A stretch of DNA of 46,187 nt, taken from assembly GCA_019359725.1 (NCBI GenBank), contig JAHHGR010000033.1, forward strand, positions 1-46,187. Reading direction: 5' to 3'. Source of the DNA: Aphanocapsa lilacina HA4352-LM1. Lineage in GTDB: Bacteria > Cyanobacteriota > Cyanobacteriia > Gloeobacterales > Gloeobacteraceae. This document shows positions 42,320 to 46,187 of the stretch, one piece after another. The translations under genes were made by a program, and so were the position numbers. The notes beneath the pieces were generated by a model. It did not search any database. It saw nothing but the letters and a program-made list of their open reading frames with translations, and was not told where the DNA came from. Within the stretch, counting starts at the first letter, position 1, and each line of letters starts with the position of its first letter.

Positions 42320-45118
42320 TCAGCCGCCAATCTCGAAGCGCGCCCCCACCCGAAAGGTCGTCCCCGGCGCCGGTGCGCCGTCTTGATACTCGTACTGGGT
42401 ATCGAAGATGTTGAAGACACTGCCCGTCAGGATCACTTGTGGGGTAATCGGAAACTCGGTATTGAGATCGAGGGTGAACCAGGCCGGAACAAAGTCAAGG
42501 GAGTTGATGCGCCGCTTGCCGCCGTCGTAGCGGCCGACGAGGCTTGCGAGCATACCCTGGTTGCGGTAGAGCAGGTTGAAGATGACGTTGTTGAAGGGGA
42601 TATCCGGCACCTGGTACTGGTAGAAGTACGGAAACTGGGTGGAATTGATGCTGTCCACCGAGCCGAAGGGACGGGCGTCGGTGTTCGTCCAACTCACCCG
42701 CAGGCGCACCTGGTCTGAGATCCCCCAGTCGCCGGTCATCTCGATGCCGGTCGCGAGTTGACCGTCCAGGTTGACCGTCTGACTGAGAATCGGAAAGCGC
42801 TGGGGATCCTGACCGAAGGAGCCGTCGTTGAGCACCTGCAGCGTGCCGAAGACGCCATCCAGGTAAGTGCTGAAGTAGGTGAAGCGCATCCCCAGGTTGT
42901 TGGCCGGGGTGAAGTCGAGGCCGACATCGTAAGTGACGCCCGTCTCCGGTCTCAAGTTGGGGTTGCCGAGGCTGCCCGCGCCCGCGACGTTGATGGCGCT
43001 CAGGTTCGGGGCGTTGAAGACGTAGGACCAGTTGGCCCGCAGTGAAATCGTGCGGTCGGGGGTAAAGCGAATCCCCGCCGCCGGGGTGAGAAGTTCACCG
43101 AACGCCGAATTGCTCGTATAGCGCAAGCCGGCGTTGACCTTGAGCTGGTCGCTGAAGCTGATGTCGTCGATGAGAAAGGCCGAGTAGCGGGCGATGGCCT
43201 GATCGAAAAAGGGGATGGCACCCACCTGCTGCTGGTAGCTGCGGTCCTCGGTGAAGTTCAAACCGAAGGATAGATCCTGCCCCGGCGAGAGCTTGGTGTT
43301 GAGGGAGGTCTGCACCTCGATTTTATCGGACTGAAAATACGGCTGGCTGGTGGCACCGGCCGTGAAGGCCCCCGGTGCGCCGGGGATGCGGCGCGGTCCG
43401 AGGGCGATTTGCAGATTGCTGTCGTAGTAGTAGGGCCGGGGTACCCAGGAATTGCCCGTCAGCCGGTAGTAGTAGGCGTAGCTGTTGATCGAAGTTGTGG
43501 GGTTCACCTCGTGATCCCAGAGCACCGCCACTTCAGTCTGGGCGGTGTTGGTCTGGGTGAGGCCGCTCGCCGATACCGAGGCGGCCCGCTCGATGCCGTA
43601 GGCATTGCCTGGAGTGAAGGGGATGCCGCTCAAGCTGCTGCTGTAGGGAAAAACGCGCTGGCCGGAAGCGATCCAGCTGCTGGGGGTAAGGACGATATAG
43701 CGCTGGGGATCGCAAGGCAGCGGATTGCCCTGGCTGTCGAGCGGCTGGATGCGTTGTCCGGCGAAGACCGGGTTGAGGGCGGCGCTGGCGTTGCCCGCGC
43801 AGACCGCGTCGGAAAAGAGTCCTGGCCCTGAGGAGATATATTTGCGGTTTTGCTGGTTGAGGCGGGCGGTGATCCGATTGACCGGATCCGGTTTGAAGAC
43901 GAGTTTGGCCGAGTAGGAGTCGCTCGCGGCCCCGGCTTCGTTGGGGGTGAGACGGCCGCTAATCTGGACGGGCGGCCCGACCTCGGGCTTGAGAAACCCG
44001 TACAGGTCGATAGGACCGCTGTTGGCCGGGTCGTTGGTGCCCGCACCGTTGAGGTTAAAGGAGTTGGGACCGTTGGTGCCGGCGTTGGGATAGCTGTTGG
44101 CTGAGAAGAGATTGAAGTCGATCGCTTCCGGTCGCCCAATGGACGGGTCGGCCGGAATTGAGGTGGTCGGCAAGGCCGCGTTCGGATTGCTGGTGGTCCC
44201 GTAGAACTGGGCAGTGTTGGGGACGGTGTAGCGAAACGGGTAGTCGTTCTGAGAAGTGACCCCGGCGTAGGTGAGATTGAAGCTAAATACGTCGTCGCCG
44301 CCGCCGTACTTGGCCACGTAGCGGTTGAAGCCGTAGCTGCCGGTCTCGTATTGCAGCGTCAATTTGGGCGGTCCTTTGGGAGTCTCGGTGATCAAGTTGA
44401 TGACACCGCCTACCGAACCGGAACCGTAGCGCAGCGTTGCCCCGCCGGTGAGCACCTCGATGCGCTCCAGATCTTCGCCCTGATAGCCGAAGATGTCGCT
44501 GCGGCCGTTGGAGGAGCGCGTCAGCGACAGACCGTCGCGCAAAGCCTGAAAGCGCTGGTCGTTGAAGCCGCGCAGGTAGGTCTCGCCGATGCCGCGCACA
44601 CCGCCCAGGGACGGTGCCGCCTGAAAACCCGGCACCAGCAACAGGCTGTCGGTGACCGTCGTGGAGCCGACCGCTTTAAAATCTTCTTTCTTGACGCTGT
44701 AGACGGTGGCGGTGACGTCGCGCTGGCGCACCGCCCGCCGGGTGGCCGTCACCGAGACTTCGTCGAGAAAATTCTCATTGTCCGCGGGTGTCTCACCCTG
44801 GGCGGTGGCGGGCTCCTCAGCCGCCGGGGCTGCAGGGGTCGGGGCGGCTTGACTCACGACCGGCTGCGTCCAGTTCCACAGGGGCGGCTGGGTCTTGAGA
44901 TCCGCTGCCTGCCCTCCTGCCATATCCAACAGCTCCCGTGCCGATGGCACCGTCAAAGCCGGGGTCGAGCGCGCCACCGCCTGGGGCAGACCGGCAAGCG
45001 CCTCGGCCGGGACTGCTCCGACCGGCGCAGCGGCCGCAACCAGAATGACCGCTCCCAGGCAAATGGGCCGTCCGGTTCTTAGCGACAATCGCTGGCATTG
45101 TTGCTCGTGTTTATGCAT
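42320..45118 (-). CDS. TonB-dependent outer-membrane receptor
   Basis: A 932-residue receptor. A signal peptide (RPICLGAVILVAAAAPVGAVPAE as core) is followed by a Pro/Ala-rich stretch of about 70 residues, then the plug domain (FLDEVSVTATRRAVRQRDVTATV, VLTGGATLRYGSGSVGGVINL) and a 22-strand barrel ending FRVGARFEIGG. It imports a chelated metal or another bulky ligand across the outer membrane using TonB energy. The presence of DEVSVTATR as the TonB-box region is typical of siderophore-type receptors, but the ligand is unknown. The start ATG 45118 has AGGAG six bases upstream; a GTG at 45148 adds only ten residues. Confidence 0.9.
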   Translation of the reverse strand: MHKHEQQCQRLSLRTGRPICLGAVILVAAAAPVGAVPAEALAGLPQAVARSTPALTVPSARELLDMAGGQAADLKTQPPLWNWTQPVVSQAAPTPAAPAAEEPATAQGETPADNENFLDEVSVTATRRAVRQRDVTATVYSVKKEDFKAVGSTTVTDSLLLVPGFQAAPSLGGVRGIGETYLRGFNDQRFQALRDGLSLTRSSNGRSDIFGYQGEDLERIEVLTGGATLRYGSGSVGGVINLITETPKGPPKLTLQYETGSYGFNRYVAKYGGGDDVFSFNLTYAGVTSQNDYPFRYTVPNTAQFYGTTSNPNAALPTTSIPADPSIGRPEAIDFNLFSANSYPNAGTNGPNSFNLNGAGTNDPANSGPIDLYGFLKPEVGPPVQISGRLTPNEAGAASDSYSAKLVFKPDPVNRITARLNQQNRKYISSGPGLFSDAVCAGNASAALNPVFAGQRIQPLDSQGNPLPCDPQRYIVLTPSSWIASGQRVFPYSSSLSGIPFTPGNAYGIERAASVSASGLTQTNTAQTEVAVLWDHEVNPTTSINSYAYYYRLTGNSWVPRPYYYDSNLQIALGPRRIPGAPGAFTAGATSQPYFQSDKIEVQTSLNTKLSPGQDLSFGLNFTEDRSYQQQVGAIPFFDQAIARYSAFLIDDISFSDQLKVNAGLRYTSNSAFGELLTPAAGIRFTPDRTISLRANWSYVFNAPNLSAINVAGAGSLGNPNLRPETGVTYDVGLDFTPANNLGMRFTYFSTYLDGVFGTLQVLNDGSFGQDPQRFPILSQTVNLDGQLATGIEMTGDWGISDQVRLRVSWTNTDARPFGSVDSINSTQFPYFYQYQVPDIPFNNVIFNLLYRNQGMLASLVGRYDGGKRRINSLDFVPAWFTLDLNTEFPITPQVILTGSVFNIFDTQYEYQDGAPAPGTTFRVGARFEIGG

Positions 45119-45834
45119 GACAAGCTCCTCACGAACCGTGCCAAACACTCTCGCGCATCGACACGAATTCGCACACCAAGTTTGGTAAAGTTCTACAGTG
45201 ATTCTTGACTAACGAATGTTTAAGACAAACACTCTGAATAGATTTTTGGCAATTAATTCCCAGTATTCATCAGTCAGCTTCGAGCCCTGAGCTGCCTTCG
45301 GGAAGCTAAGGGTGGAACCGTAGTTGCTGATGATTCTGCAGAAGCACCCCTGGGTAGCTGGCAACAATGCTGATAACAATAGCTAAGTTTGCTACCGAAT
45401 ACCGGCAATTGGTAACCAAGGGATCGGATTCGATAAATTTTGGATGTTTTGGCTACCAAATTATTTGACGGATTGCTCTGTTCCCGTCGCCGCACGCGAC
45501 GATCGTTCGATGTTTGGGCAGGCCCGCTGGGCCGCAAGGGGAAGGTCTCGGCACTCAGCAGCGGTCCTGTCCAATAGCTCGCGGCCACCGTCGTAGCGGC
45601 GCAACTGCACCACCAGGATGAACGCAACCTCGGAAGCACAAAGAGGGAAATCAACGGCTGAATTAGGAGCATAGCGGGCTGTTCAACTGTAGTCGCGCCC
45701 GTACAGATCTATGCACATTCCGTGCACCACAGAGAGACTTTGTCAGCATTTACTGAATAATCGGCCGGGTGCGGGCGCTGCCCATAGCTGGGTAAACGCC
45801 CGCACCCGGAACCTTGAGTGTAGGGGAGCCGCCT
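45119..45834. other. 716-base gap between receptor and VCBS gene
   Basis: It carries the receptor ribosome-binding site (near 45125) and probably its promoter in 45180-45270, which is AT-richer. No Fur-box or cobalamin riboswitch pattern was found. The 132-codon frame on the minus strand (45274-45672) has no motif. Another frame there encodes a fragment-like stretch (ILVVQLRRYDGGRELLDR) with a stop upstream and no start codon, possibly a gene remnant. Confidence 0.3.
45765..45809. terminator. Long perfect hairpin after the VCBS gene
   Basis: A 13-bp perfect GC stem (45765-45777 with 45797-45809) closes a 19-base loop just 3' of the VCBS stop at 45835 (minus strand). The loop itself has a shorter self-complement (GCCCA/TGGGT). 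There is no T-run directly after it on either strand, so it is a probable terminator or mRNA-stabilising hairpin. Confidence 0.5.
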
Positions 45835-46187
45835 TTAACGCGGTCCGCCGATTTCCCAGTTGAGATCGGCCACCGGGGTGAGGACCACCGACGAAGAGAA
45901 GGCGGTGCCATTCATGATCCAGACGCTGTTGGCGCCGCTGGCCTTGTTGCGCCAGAGAATGTCCGGCTTGCCGTCGCCCGAGTAATCGGAGGCCCCGCCG
46001 ATTTCCCAGTTGAGATCGGCCACCGGGGTGAGGACCACCGACGAAGAGAAGGCGGTGCCGTTCATGATCCAGACGCTGTTGGCGCCGCTGGCCTTGTTGC
46101 GCCAGAGAATGTCCGGCTTGCCGTCGCCCGAGTAATCGGAGGCCCCGCCGATTTCCCAGTTGAGATCGGCCACCGGGGTGAGGACCA
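45835..46187 (-). CDS. FG-GAP/VCBS repeat protein, 3' end (runs off the window)
   Basis: The last 117 codons are in the window; the gene continues beyond base 46187. The product is made of a 50-residue unit with DYSGDGKPDILWRN, the calcium-binding loop of FG-GAP/VCBS propeller repeats, followed by GANSVWIMNGTAFSSS. Two whole repeats and a partial third are seen, ending LNWEIGGPR. Such proteins are secreted or surface-exposed and bind calcium or carbohydrate (family knowledge). The N-terminus, signal and full repeat number cannot be seen. Confidence 0.85.
   Translation of the reverse strand, partial: VLTPVADLNWEIGGASDYSGDGKPDILWRNKASGANSVWIMNGTAFSSSVVLTPVADLNWEIGGASDYSGDGKPDILWRNKASGANSVWIMNGTAFSSSVVLTPVADLNWEIGGPR
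45851..46187. repeat. 150-bp tandem coding repeat
   Basis: Units 45851-46000 and 46001-46150 are identical except for one base (45910 A versus 46060 G), and the third copy (46151-46187, cut by the window edge) is identical over its 37 bases. The period is a multiple of three, so repeat number can change without breaking the reading frame. Confidence 0.95.

Noticed and set aside
45149..45272. Cobalamin riboswitch or Fur box before the TonB receptor
   Set aside because: No GCCACTG-type core or Fur-like inverted repeat could be found in the leader.
45274..45672. 132-codon minus-strand frame in the large gap
   Set aside because: No motif, no ribosome-binding site, mixed composition; more likely chance or remnant sequence.

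Overview
The window reads as chromosomal DNA of a deep-branching cyanobacterium, most likely Gloeobacter (inference from gene content, not from a search). It is GC-rich, the coding is dense, and the gene set is cyanobacterial: a SigG-type sigma operon, two Tic22-like proteins, a PAM68/DUF3464 protein, a DUF2854 protein, an ArgZ/AgrE arginine dihydrolase fused to an LOR/SDH domain, phytoene synthase, hopanoid genes (hpnA, hpnH) and a DUF2993 protein. There is no rRNA, CRISPR array, prophage or recognisable transposase. One tRNA-Gly(CCC) is present.

Layout. 1-3.4 kb: a secreted DUF4394 protein, then a minus-strand module of a second DUF4394 protein, an ECF sigma factor and an RskA-like anti-sigma factor. 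3.5-16.6 kb: housekeeping genes (deaminase, dprA, DUF4198 protein, CPA1 antiporter, argZ/agrE, an alpha/beta-hydrolase without its nucleophile, infC, prmC, two Tic22 proteins, sixA-glpK, DUF2993). 16.6-18.1 kb: a photolyase/cryptochrome of the eukaryotic (6-4) type. 18.1-20.9 kb: a second module of secreted beta-propeller protein, ECF sigma factor and RskA-like anti-sigma factor, in the same order as the first. 21.1-25.7 kb: an overlapping operon of a reduced RND pump, hpnA and hpnH. 25.8-26.5 kb: tRNA-Gly and two tandem threonine-rich mini-lipoproteins. 26.7-28.5 kb: crtB overlapping a Cas4/RecB-like iron-sulfur nuclease. 28.9-32.9 kb: small conserved protein, DUF2854, PAM68-aroF, and sigG with its anti-sigma factor and a Spy/CpxP-like periplasmic protein. 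33-39.9 kb: acetyltransferase, degenerate metallo-beta-lactamase-fold gene overlapping sfsA, a proline-rich secreted protein, a TPR mini-protein, and an orphan sugar-type ABC permease overlapping lnt. 40-46.2 kb: Uma2 protein, a flavodoxin-like pseudogene with two opposite frameshifts, an HDAC-family deacetylase, a TonB-dependent receptor, and the 3' end of an FG-GAP/VCBS-type protein made of almost identical 150-bp repeats.

The strongest themes are three cell-envelope sigma/anti-sigma systems in 31 kb, two of them built as secreted repeat protein + ECF sigma + RskA-like factor, and an envelope/hopanoid operon whose RND transporter has lost comparable segments from both periplasmic loops. Several genes keep a family fold but lack its catalytic residues (hydrolase at 9.7-10.5 kb, MBL protein at 33.9-34.5 kb). 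Many same-strand neighbours overlap by 1-11 bases and three convergent pairs overlap at their 3' ends, which indicates a compact genome with extensive translational coupling.
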